Assembly: GCF_017873395.1 (NCBI RefSeq)
Contig: NZ_JAGGKC010000011.1
Location: 50,473 to 114,472, forward strand
DNA length: 64,000 nt
Source of the DNA: Youngiibacter multivorans
GTDB taxonomy: Bacteria > Bacillota > Clostridia > Clostridiales > Clostridiaceae
Direction: 5' to 3'
Position 1 is the first letter of the stretch. Each line of letters opens with the position of its first letter. Positions 8,318 through 15,300 of this stretch are shown piece by piece. The notes beneath the pieces were generated by a model. It did no database searches. It was not told the DNA's origin and saw only the letters and a list, made by a program, of their open reading frames with translations. The position numbers were made by a program, and so were the translations under genes.

Positions 8318-8866
8318 TTACTGAACGAAAGGCATGCCAAGGAATCTCAAGAGTTCTCTTGCTTCCTCGTCTGTCTTCGCGGTTGTAACGAATACGATGT
8401 CCATGCCTCTGATTGCATCTATCTTGTCGTACTCAATCTCGGGGAATATGAGCTGCTCCTTTATTCCAAGGGAGTAGTTGCCCCTGCCGTCAAAGGACTT
8501 GTCTGAGACTCCTCTGAAGTCCCTAACTCTTGGAAGCGCTACGTTCATCAGCTTGTCAGCAAACTGGAACATGTGCAGCTTTCTAAGAGTAACCTTGCAT
8601 CCTATTGGCATGTTCTCTCTTATCTTGAAGTTCGCAACTGACTTTCTAGCCCTTGTAATTATAGGCTTCTGTCCAGCGATAAGTGTAAGCTCGGCAACTG
8701 CCGCTTCAAGTATCTTAGCGTTGTCTTTTGCTTCTCCAACGCCCATGTTGATGACTATCTTTTCCAGCCTTGGAACTTCCATTACGTTCTTGTAAGAGAA
8801 CTTCTCCATCATAGCTGGTACTACTTCATTCAAGTACTTTTCCTGTAATCTTGGAACCATATCCAT
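8318..8866 (-). CDS. rplE: 50S ribosomal protein L5
   Basis: L5 binds 5S rRNA and contacts the P-site tRNA. The protein is about 182 residues, with typical segments (KIVINMGVGEAKDN, GQKPIITRARKSVANFKIRE, FPEIEYDKID). Two start codons are possible: the ATG given here lies only four bases from the AGGAGG site, while the next ATG, two codons later (8860), has ten bases spacing and aligns better with relatives. The start is therefore uncertain by two residues. Confidence 0.97.
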   Translation of the reverse strand: MDMVPRLQEKYLNEVVPAMMEKFSYKNVMEVPRLEKIVINMGVGEAKDNAKILEAAVAELTLIAGQKPIITRARKSVANFKIRENMPIGCKVTLRKLHMFQFADKLMNVALPRVRDFRGVSDKSFDGRGNYSLGIKEQLIFPEIEYDKIDAIRGMDIVFVTTAKTDEEARELLRFLGMPFVQ

Positions 8867-8886
8867 GAGTCCTCCTTTCTTCTATC

Positions 8887-9201
8887 TTATAATACTGCGT
8901 TGCAATGCTTGCAGACTCTTACCTTGGATCCATCTTCCATTATTTTCCTGGAGATCCTGGTCACGGACTTGCACTTTTCGCAATACAGCATCACTTTGGA
9001 GCTGTTTATCGGTGCCTCTGTGCTTATTATTCCGCCCTGCATGTTTGTCTTGCTTGGCTTCTTGTGCTTTGACACCATGTTCACGTCCTTCACCAGGACC
9101 TTGCCTACCTTGGGCATAACCGAGAGGACTTCGCTTATCTTGCCTTTGTCCTTGCCGGAAATCACCATTACTTTGTCATTCTTTCTAACATGTACCTTCA
9201 T
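8887..9201 (-). CDS. rplX: 50S ribosomal protein L24
   Basis: L24 is an assembly initiator that binds 23S rRNA near the exit tunnel. The KOW motif (DKVMVISGKDKGKISEV) is at the N-terminus, and two CXXC-like pairs (CEKC, CKHC) in the C-terminal half suggest a zinc-binding variant. The ATG giving MKVHVRKND (104 residues) is chosen because GAGAGG lies eight bases upstream; a GTG nine bases earlier is too close to the ribosome site. Confidence 0.96.
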   Translation of the reverse strand: MKVHVRKNDKVMVISGKDKGKISEVLSVMPKVGKVLVKDVNMVSKHKKPSKTNMQGGIISTEAPINSSKVMLYCEKCKSVTRISRKIMEDGSKVRVCKHCNAVL

Positions 9202-9219
9202 TTCTGCCACCTCTCCTTC

Positions 9220-9588
9220 TTAAAGAACTTCAGGCGCCAGCGATAGGATCTTGGAGAATTCCTTATCCCTCAGCTCTCTGGCTACTGGCCCGAAAATACG
9301 GGTACCCTTGGGGTTCTTGTCGTCCTTTATAATTACCGCTGCGTTCTCGTCGAATCTGATATAGGATCCGTCCGGTCTTCTGACAGAGTTGACTGTCCTG
9401 ACTACAACGGCCTTTACTACGTCACCCTTTTTAACAACTCCGCCTGGTGTTGCATTCTTGACGCTAGCAACTATTATATCTCCTACATGGGCATATTTCC
9501 TCTTGGATCCGCCCAGCACTCTTATACACATGATTTCTTTCGCACCTGAATTGTCAGCGACCCTCAGGATGCTCTGCTGCTGTATCAT
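9220..9588 (-). CDS. rplN: 50S ribosomal protein L14
   Basis: L14 lies at the subunit interface and binds the silencing factor RsfS in bacteria. The 122-residue frame begins MIQQQSILRVADNSGAKEI and ends EFSKILSLAPEVL, matching the family end to end. It lies between rpsQ and rplX. Confidence 0.98.
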   Translation of the reverse strand: MIQQQSILRVADNSGAKEIMCIRVLGGSKRKYAHVGDIIVASVKNATPGGVVKKGDVVKAVVVRTVNSVRRPDGSYIRFDENAAVIIKDDKNPKGTRIFGPVARELRDKEFSKILSLAPEVL

Positions 9589-9611
9589 GATTATCCTCCT
9601 TTCAGGTTCTA

Positions 9612-9866
9612 TTACTTGGCTTTCTCAACTATCTCCACAAGTCTCCATCTTTTGTCCTTGGACAATGGCCTTGTTTCCATAATGAGGACCTTATCGTTCA
9701 TGCCCGCTTCATTGTTTTCGTCGTGAGCCTTGAACTTAGTAGTTACATTGACAGTCTTACCATAAAGCGGATGTCTGATCTTAGTTGCAACAGCAACCAC
9801 GATTGTCTTGTCCATCTTATCAGATACAACTACTCCGATTCTGGTCTTTCTATTGTTACGTTCCAC
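9612..9866 (-). CDS. rpsQ: 30S ribosomal protein S17
   Basis: S17 is a primary 16S rRNA binder with an OB-fold. The GTG start giving MERNNRKTRIGVVVSDKMD (84 residues) is supported by AAAGGAGG at 9874-9881, seven bases upstream. An earlier in-frame GTG lies upstream of that ribosome site and would be unserved. The conserved KDKRWRLVEIVEKAK end is present. It lies 21 bp from rpmC. Confidence 0.96.
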   Translation of the reverse strand: MERNNRKTRIGVVVSDKMDKTIVVAVATKIRHPLYGKTVNVTTKFKAHDENNEAGMNDKVLIMETRPLSKDKRWRLVEIVEKAK

Positions 9867-9887
9867 GGATTGGCCTCCTTTCACTGA

Positions 9888-10100
9888 TTACTGCTGTATC
9901 GCCTTTATCTCTTCTTCACGGATGATTGTTTTGATCTGGGCGATGGATTTCTTTACTTCCTTGATTCTCATTGGGTTCTCTAGCTGCCCTGTAGCAAGCT
10001 GGAATCTTAAGTTGAACAGTTCCTCCTTAAGATCATGAAGCTTCTCAACTAGATCTGCCGAACCAGAGGTTCTAAGATTATTCAGGTCTCTAGCCTTCAT
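9888..10100 (-). CDS. rpmC: 50S ribosomal protein L29
   Basis: L29 is a two-helix protein at the tunnel exit that docks trigger factor and SRP. The 70 residues include the LKEELFNLRFQLATGQLENP signature. Its ATG overlaps the rplP stop by one base, so the two genes are translationally coupled. Confidence 0.97.
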   Translation of the reverse strand: MKARDLNNLRTSGSADLVEKLHDLKEELFNLRFQLATGQLENPMRIKEVKKSIAQIKTIIREEEIKAIQQ

Positions 10101-10534
10101 TATTCTTCACCACCCATTTCTTCAAAATCTTTCTTAGTGACGAACTTTGCCGATATCGGAAGCTTGTGACAAGCAAGTCTCATAGCTTCTCTGGCTCTTT
10201 CTTCGTCTACTCCTGAAAGCTCAAACAGTACTCTGCCTGGCTTTACTACTGCTACCCAGTGATCAACAGCTCCCTTACCGGAACCCATTCTTGTCTCAGC
10301 TGGTTTAGCTGTTACAGGCTTGTCAGGGAATATCTTTATCCAGAGCTGTCCGCCCCTCTTTATGTATCTGTTTATTGCTATTCTGGCTGCCTCTATCTGG
10401 TTGGAAGTTATCCATCCGCATTCTGTAGCCTGAATTCCAAAATCTCCATATGCAAGGAAGTTACCTCTGGTAGCCTTTCCCTTCATCCTGCCTCTCTGCA
10501 CCTTACGATGTTTTACTCTCTTAGGCATTAACAT
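10100..10534 (-). CDS. rplP: 50S ribosomal protein L16
   Basis: L16 organises the A-site tRNA region of the large subunit. The 144-residue frame begins MLMPKRVKHRKVQRGRMKG and contains the KPVTAKPAETRMGSGKG loop, typical of the family. An AGGAGG site lies nine bases before the first ATG; a second ATG two codons later is less well spaced. It is coupled to rpmC. Confidence 0.98.
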   Translation of the reverse strand: MLMPKRVKHRKVQRGRMKGKATRGNFLAYGDFGIQATECGWITSNQIEAARIAINRYIKRGGQLWIKIFPDKPVTAKPAETRMGSGKGAVDHWVAVVKPGRVLFELSGVDEERAREAMRLACHKLPISAKFVTKKDFEEMGGEE

Positions 10535-10564
10535 GTCGAAATTCCTCCTTTCTTCGTCTATTGA

Positions 10565-11230
10565 CTATGCGTTCTTCTCTACTGCCTTAACTTTCTTGGT
10601 TGGGAGAACTTCGCCTTTATAGACCCATACCTTAACACCTATTTTTCCATAGGTAGTGTTGGCTTCTGCAAATCCGTACTGTATATCCGCTCTAAGTGTC
10701 TGTAGCGGAATCGTTCCTTCATGGTAAGTCTCGCTTCTTGCGATTTCTGCTCCGCCAAGTCTTCCGGCACACATGGTCTTGACACCCTTTGCGCCTACTC
10801 TCATGGCTCTCTGTATGGTCTGCTTCATGGCTCTTCTGAAGGATATCCTCTTCTCGAGCTGTGCTGCTATGTTCTCAGCCATAAGCTGTGCGTCCTGGTC
10901 AGTGTTCCTTACCTCAACGATGTTGAGAAGGAGTGTCTTATCCTTGACGAGCGGCTGCATTTCCTTCTTGAGCGCTTCAATACCTGAACCACCCCTGCCG
11001 ATGATTACTCCCGGCTTTGCAGTGTGGATGTTGAGCTTTACTCTCTTGGCTGCTCTTTCTATCTCAACACTGGATATTCCGGCATTGAAAAGTCTAGCCT
11101 TGACGAACTTTCTTATTGCCTGGTCTTCAACAAGGTTGTCTGCAAATGTCTTCTTGTCAGCATACCATCTTGCATTCCAGTCTTTTATCACGCCGACCCT
11201 GAGACCGTGTGGATTAACTTTCTGTCCCAC
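10565..11230 (-). CDS. rpsC: 30S ribosomal protein S3
   Basis: S3 forms part of the mRNA entry channel and helicase site. The 221-residue protein starts MGQKVNPHGLRVGVIKDW. It carries a type II KH domain with the GRGGSG loop around residue 78 and the C-terminal AEANTTYGKIGVKVWVYKGE domain. It sits between rplV and rplP. Confidence 0.98.
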   Translation of the reverse strand: MGQKVNPHGLRVGVIKDWNARWYADKKTFADNLVEDQAIRKFVKARLFNAGISSVEIERAAKRVKLNIHTAKPGVIIGRGGSGIEALKKEMQPLVKDKTLLLNIVEVRNTDQDAQLMAENIAAQLEKRISFRRAMKQTIQRAMRVGAKGVKTMCAGRLGGAEIARSETYHEGTIPLQTLRADIQYGFAEANTTYGKIGVKVWVYKGEVLPTKKVKAVEKNA

Positions 11231-11248
11231 TATTCTTTCCTCCTTCTA

Positions 11249-11584
11249 CTAAGCTCTTTCCTTGACAACCACTGTAACGTGTGTGGTCCTCTTGAGAATC
11301 CTGAACGCCCTGCCCTGTGCATGGGGCCTGAATCTCTTTAGTGATGGGCCGGGTCCTGCGAAGGCCTCTGAAACAAACAGGTTGTCCCTTGAAAGGTCCA
11401 TGTTGTTCTCAGCGTTTGCTACTGCAGACTTAAGAACCTTTGAAACCACTTCAGCGGCGTCCTTTGGAGTATATTCAAGCACTGCAAGTGCTTCTGTTAC
11501 ATTCTTTCCTCTGATTATGTCAAGAACTATTCCAATCTTCATCGGTGACATTCTGACATATTTTGCTATGGCTCTAGCTTCCAT
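11249..11584 (-). CDS. rplV: 50S ribosomal protein L22
   Basis: L22 lines the nascent-peptide tunnel with its extended beta hairpin; macrolide-resistance changes map to that hairpin in other bacteria. The 111-residue frame begins MEARAIAKYVRMSPMKI. The hairpin region RFRPHAQGRAFRILKRTTH is intact with no insertion or deletion, so it appears wild type. Confidence 0.98.
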   Translation of the reverse strand: MEARAIAKYVRMSPMKIGIVLDIIRGKNVTEALAVLEYTPKDAAEVVSKVLKSAVANAENNMDLSRDNLFVSEAFAGPGPSLKRFRPHAQGRAFRILKRTTHVTVVVKERA

Positions 11585-11614
11585 TGATGATCCTCCTTTC
11601 GATAACCTCTTTGA

Positions 11615-11893
11615 TTATCTAACCTTTGACTTCTTCTCGCTGACATGACCCCTGTAGGTTCTGGTAAGCGCGAACTCGCCAAGCTTGTGTCCAACCATGT
11701 CCTCTGATATGTAAACCGGTACGTGCTTTCTTCCGTCGTGGACAGCTATCGTATGCCCGATCATCTCCGGGAATATTGTTGAACTTCTCGACCAGGTCTT
11801 TACAACCTTCTTTTCACCGGCCTTGTTCATGTCTACTATCTTCTTCATAAGGCTTTCTGCTACGAAAGGTCCCTTTTTGATTGATCTACTCAC
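11615..11893 (-). CDS. rpsS: 30S ribosomal protein S19
   Basis: S19 binds 16S rRNA in the head with S13. The 92-residue frame begins MSRSIKKGPFVAESLMKK and contains the conserved WSRSSTIFPEMIGHTIAVHDG and GHKLGEFALTRTYRGH. It is separated from rplB by an 81-bp spacer that contains a hairpin (see 11945-11964). Confidence 0.98.
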   Translation of the reverse strand: MSRSIKKGPFVAESLMKKIVDMNKAGEKKVVKTWSRSSTIFPEMIGHTIAVHDGRKHVPVYISEDMVGHKLGEFALTRTYRGHVSEKKSKVR

Positions 11894-11944
11894 TATTTGT
11901 TATCCTCCCTTCGAGAATTGTCTGGATCAAACAGGATAATGGGG

Positions 11945-11964
11945 CTCTTCCCGGAAGGGAAGAG
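11945..11964 (-). repeat. Hairpin in the rplB-rpsS spacer
   Basis: Perfect 8-bp inverted repeat CTCTTCCC-N4-GGGAAGAG in the 81-bp gap between rplB and rpsS. On the transcribed strand the loop is TTCC, and no U-tract follows, so it is not a classical terminator. It could be an RNA-processing or stabilising element; that is inference. Confidence 0.5.
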
Positions 11965-11974
11965 GCCGTTATTC

Positions 11975-12805
11975 CTACTTTGTCCTGCCCTTTATGATAA
12001 GTCTGTCGGAATACTTCTTGTGCTTCCTGGTCTTGTATCCAAGAGCAGGCTTGCCCCATGGAGTAAGCGGAGCAGGTCTTCCTATCGGGGACTTTCCTTC
12101 TCCACCACCGTGCGGATGGTCTACAGGGTTCATGACAGAACCTCTGACTGTAGGTCTGATTCCAAGATGCCTTGTTCTTCCTGCCTTACCGAGGTTTATG
12201 ATTCCATGTGTGGAATTCGATACAGTACCGATTGTAGCCCTGCACTCGATCCTTACATATCTCATTTCTCCCGATGGGAGTCTCAGTGTAGCATAGTTTC
12301 CTTCCTTAGCCATAAGCTGAGCGGAAGTACCAGCTGACCTTACCATCTGTGCTCCCTTGCCGGCAGCAAGCTCGATGTTGTGGATCACGGTACCGACTGG
12401 AATGTTCTTGAGCGGAAGTGCATTACCGATCTTGATGTCGGCATTTACTCCGGACTCGATTGCATCTCCAACCTTTATACCCTGAGGAGCGATGATGTAT
12501 CTCTTGTCTCCGTCAAGATAAACTACAAGAGCGATATAAGCGGACCTGTTCGGATCGTACTCGATAGTTGCGACCCTTCCCTTGACTCCGTCCTTGCTTC
12601 TCTTGAAGTCGATTATTCTGTAATTCTGCTTAGCTCCACCACCGTGGTGTCTTACAGTTATCTTACCCTGAGCGTTCCTTCCTCCAGATCTCTTCTTCGG
12701 TTCGAGAAGGGATTTCTGGGGCACGTTGGTCGTGATCTCTTCAAAAGTGCTCACGGTCATGTGTCTTCTTGAAGGGGTGGTAGGTTTGTAACCCTTAATT
12801 GCCAT
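11975..12805 (-). CDS. rplB: 50S ribosomal protein L2
   Basis: L2 is needed for subunit joining and the peptidyl-transferase centre. The 276-residue frame begins MAIKGYKPTTPSRRHMTVS. It contains the diagnostic VDHPHGGGEGKSPIGRP loop with the functionally important histidine, and a basic end. It lies between rplW and rpsS in the S10 operon. Confidence 0.98.
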   Translation of the reverse strand: MAIKGYKPTTPSRRHMTVSTFEEITTNVPQKSLLEPKKRSGGRNAQGKITVRHHGGGAKQNYRIIDFKRSKDGVKGRVATIEYDPNRSAYIALVVYLDGDKRYIIAPQGIKVGDAIESGVNADIKIGNALPLKNIPVGTVIHNIELAAGKGAQMVRSAGTSAQLMAKEGNYATLRLPSGEMRYVRIECRATIGTVSNSTHGIINLGKAGRTRHLGIRPTVRGSVMNPVDHPHGGGEGKSPIGRPAPLTPWGKPALGYKTRKHKKYSDRLIIKGRTK

Positions 12806-12834
12806 TTGTGATTATCCTCCTTGTTTAACTTATC

Positions 12835-12854
12835 TGGCCGAAAATCTCCGGCCA
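12835..12854 (-). repeat. Hairpin in the rplW-rplB spacer
   Basis: Inverted repeat TGGCCG-N8-CGGCCA in the 66-bp gap between rplW and rplB, about 30 bases before the rplB start codon. No U-tract follows on the transcribed strand. It may only space the genes or modulate rplB translation; function unknown. Confidence 0.45.
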
Positions 12855-12871
12855 ATATGGGACCATAGGTC

Positions 12872-13168
12872 TTAGTTCATGTTGTCGAAGAACTCTATGG
12901 TCTTGCTTGATTCGGTGAGTGTGACGATGGCTTTCTTTGTGTCAGCCCTCTTACCTACGTGAACTCCGACCCTCTTCACCTTTCCAAGTGACTTGATGGT
13001 CCTGACTTCTGCAACTTCGACACCGAATACTTCCTCAATGGCCCTCTTTATCTGGACCTTGTTGGCAAGCGGATGGACTATGAAGGTGTACTTCTTTTCT
13101 CCCATTGCTGCCATTGACTTTTCGGTTATTACCGGCTTTCTGATTATGTCATAAGCTTCGAGTTTCAT
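12872..13168 (-). CDS. rplW: 50S ribosomal protein L23
   Basis: L23 is at the tunnel exit and is the main dock for trigger factor and SRP. The 98-residue frame starts MKLEAYDIIRKPVITEKSM and contains KYTFIVHPLANKVQIKRAIEE-like conserved positions. Its start codon overlaps the rplD stop by one base, implying coupled translation. Confidence 0.98.
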   Translation of the reverse strand: MKLEAYDIIRKPVITEKSMAAMGEKKYTFIVHPLANKVQIKRAIEEVFGVEVAEVRTIKSLGKVKRVGVHVGKRADTKKAIVTLTESSKTIEFFDNMN

Positions 13169-13788
13169 TATGCGTACACCTCCTCAATCTTGGATACTGC
13201 ATCCTTTGTGATTATGAGCTTCTCGTACTTGAGAAGGTCATAGACGTTTATATTGTTTACAGGTATCACTGAAACACCTTCGATGTTTCTTGTGGACTTA
13301 TAAACATTCATGTTGGATTCAAGAGTTATTATCAGTGCTTTCTTTGCTTCGAAAGCTCCAAGCATCTTGACTATGGTCTTTGTCTTTGGAGCATCAAGAG
13401 CCAGGCTCTCGAGAACTACGATGTTGTTGTCCTGCACCTTAACTGTGAGGGCTGACTTCATCGCTACTCTTCTCATGCTCTTAGGAAGTGACATCCTGTA
13501 ATCTCTTGGCTTAGGGGCAAATACTACTCCACCCTTAACCCACTGCGGAGCCCTTGTTGAACCCTGCCTTGCTCTTCCTGTTCCCTTCTGTCTCCACGGC
13601 TTTCTTCCGCCGCCCCTTACTTCTGCCCTGGTCTTCGATGACTGTGTGCCCTGCCTCTTGTTGGCGAGCTGTGCAACGACTACCTGGTGAAGAACTGCTG
13701 TGTTTACCTCAACGTTGAATACTGACTCATTTAGAGCGAGTTCTCCAACCTTGTTACCTTCCATATTGAATAATCCTACTGTAGGCAT
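13168..13788 (-). CDS. rplD: 50S ribosomal protein L4
   Basis: L4 reaches into the exit tunnel; in enterobacteria it also represses the S10 operon. The 206-residue frame begins MPTVGLFNMEGNKVGE and has the GGGRKPWRQKGTGRARQG loop. The second of two adjacent ATG codons is chosen because it lies seven bases from AGGAGG (the first lies four). Coupled to rplW. Confidence 0.97.
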   Translation of the reverse strand: MPTVGLFNMEGNKVGELALNESVFNVEVNTAVLHQVVVAQLANKRQGTQSSKTRAEVRGGGRKPWRQKGTGRARQGSTRAPQWVKGGVVFAPKPRDYRMSLPKSMRRVAMKSALTVKVQDNNIVVLESLALDAPKTKTIVKMLGAFEAKKALIITLESNMNVYKSTRNIEGVSVIPVNNINVYDLLKYEKLIITKDAVSKIEEVYA

Positions 13789-13816
13789 CATGTATCCTCC
13801 TTTCTCCTAAAGATCC

Positions 13817-14443
13817 TTATGCCTTGACGCTATTTCTGATTACAACGACGCCCTTGTTTGGTCCTGGCACGCCGCCCTTTATCAGAATAACGTTCTTCTC
13901 GGGCATAACCTTGACAACCTCAAGATTTAGAACAGTCGTATTGACATGTCCCATGTGTCCTGGCATCTTCTTGTTCTTGAAGGTCCTGGACGGTGACGAT
14001 GACGCACCCATGGAGCCAACGGCTCTGTGGAACTTTGAACCGTGTGTCTCAGGTCCTCTGTGGAAGTTCCATTTCTTGATTACGCCTGCGAATCCCTTAC
14101 CCTTTGAAAGACCGGATACATCAACCTTTTCGCCTGCGACGAAAGTGTCAACCTTTATTTCGGAACCAACTTCCAATGAGCTGTTATCGAGCCTAAGCTC
14201 TTTAAGAAGTCTCTTTACCGGCACTCCTGCCTTCTTGAACTGGCCCTGTCTTGGCTTGTTCACGAGCTTCTCCCTTATTTCTCCGAAGCCTACCTGCACT
14301 GCAGCATAGCCTTCCTTTTCAACTGTCTTAACCTGCACTACCACATTGGGGAGCGCTTCAATGACAGTTACTGGAACGACTTTTCCATTCTCGTCGAATA
14401 TCTGGGTCATTCCGATCTTCTTACCGATGATCGCTTTCTTCAT
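13817..14443 (-). CDS. rplC: 50S ribosomal protein L3
   Basis: L3 is one of the first proteins to bind 23S rRNA and approaches the peptidyl-transferase centre. The 208-residue frame begins MKKAIIGKKIGMTQIFDE and contains the conserved KGKGFAGVIKKWNFHRGPETHGSK-type central region and GHMGHVNTTVLNL. It follows rpsJ by 80 bp. Confidence 0.98.
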   Translation of the reverse strand: MKKAIIGKKIGMTQIFDENGKVVPVTVIEALPNVVVQVKTVEKEGYAAVQVGFGEIREKLVNKPRQGQFKKAGVPVKRLLKELRLDNSSLEVGSEIKVDTFVAGEKVDVSGLSKGKGFAGVIKKWNFHRGPETHGSKFHRAVGSMGASSSPSRTFKNKKMPGHMGHVNTTVLNLEVVKVMPEKNVILIKGGVPGPNKGVVVIRNSVKA

Positions 14444-14523
14444 TTTCTTACCTCCAAACTAATTAGCGGATCGCAACAACTTGTGCGGTCATAACAGTCC
14501 ATAGAGTCATCTACAAACCATTC

Positions 14524-14832
14524 CTACAGCTTTATCTCGATGTCGACTCCTGCCGGCAGGTCAAGTCTCATGAGAGCGTCAACTGTCTTCGGTGAAGGAT
14601 TGACGATGTCGATGAGTCTCTTGTGGGTCCTGAGCTCAAACTGCTCTCTGGAATCCTTGTACTTGTGTACTGCCCTGAGTATTGTGATGATCTCCTTCTC
14701 CGTAGGAAGGGGAACTGGTCCGACTACCTTGGCTCCTGTGTTCTTTGCAGTCTCCACAATCCTCTCGGCCGACTGGTCGAGTACGCTGTGATCAAATGCC
14801 TTGAGTCTGATTCTGATCTTCTGCTTTGCCAT
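14524..14832 (-). CDS. rpsJ: 30S ribosomal protein S10
   Basis: S10 is a head protein of the small subunit and also NusE, a partner of NusB and NusG in antitermination. The 102-residue frame begins MAKQKIRIRLKAFDHSVLD and ends LDLPAGVDIEIKL. It is the first gene of the ribosomal operon; an AAAGGAGGT site precedes the ATG and a promoter lies about 200 bp upstream. Confidence 0.98.
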   Translation of the reverse strand: MAKQKIRIRLKAFDHSVLDQSAERIVETAKNTGAKVVGPVPLPTEKEIITILRAVHKYKDSREQFELRTHKRLIDIVNPSPKTVDALMRLDLPAGVDIEIKL

Positions 14833-15032
14833 TTTTTTACCTCCTTTGTCTTGTACGATATACTTCTAACGCACAACAGCTGGTATCCATACACTCTTCC
14901 AGGCGTTTCATGCAATCATGGCGCACCTTAAGACATGACGATACCATCGCCCAGGTTCTCGACCCGGACATGCTCATCAAGAATAACCTGTAAAGTCCAG
15001 CAACCTCTTGAATCATCGCTGTTCGCCTTAAC
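14833..15032 (-). promoter_or_regulatory. Leader of the S10 operon transcript
   Basis: About 200 nt separate the predicted transcription start (near 15032) from the rpsJ ATG. The sequence is GC-richer than the neighbouring spacer, has several short self-complementary segments and no convincing protein. Its length and composition suggest a structured, possibly regulatory leader. I cannot assign it to a named leader family by reading alone. Confidence 0.5.
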
Positions 15033-15038
15033 CATAAC

Positions 15039-15067
15039 ATTATATGACATTACGATTTAGGATTCAA
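15039..15067 (-). promoter_or_regulatory. Sigma-A promoter of the S10-spc-alpha operon
   Basis: On the minus strand TTGAAT (15062-15067) and TATAAT (15039-15044) are separated by exactly 17 bases, a near-consensus housekeeping promoter. It lies upstream of rpsJ and is the only strong promoter seen for the 14-kb ribosomal gene run. Confidence 0.8.
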
Positions 15068-15243
15068 TAGAATTTTTATGAATTATGGCTATTTCATAAA
15101 AAATATCCTATGGCGCATCTTTTCTATTGTACAAAAAAATATTTGTCCATGCAACAAAATTTTAATTTATTTATTTCAGCACCTGTTTTCTCCTGTTTAC
15201 TGATCTGTTCCGCAAAATATGCCGACCTTTCATATTGATACGG

Positions 15244-15278
15244 AAAAATATCCCTGCATTTCCTGCAGGGATATTTTT
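15244..15278 (-). terminator. Terminator after the ABC transporter genes
   Basis: Perfect 15-bp inverted repeat (AAAAATATCCCTGCA and its complement) with a five-base loop, ending in a T-run on both strands. It closes the ABC operon, whose stop codon is at 15301, and insulates it from the S10 promoter. Confidence 0.85.
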
Positions 15279-15300
15279 CACATGCCTCAGATTTGCATCA

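Noticed and set aside
14837..15040. A 67-codon frame in the rpsJ leader
   Set aside because: It lies in the untranslated leader, begins upstream of the predicted transcription start and resembles no known protein. Its codons are explained by leader sequence.
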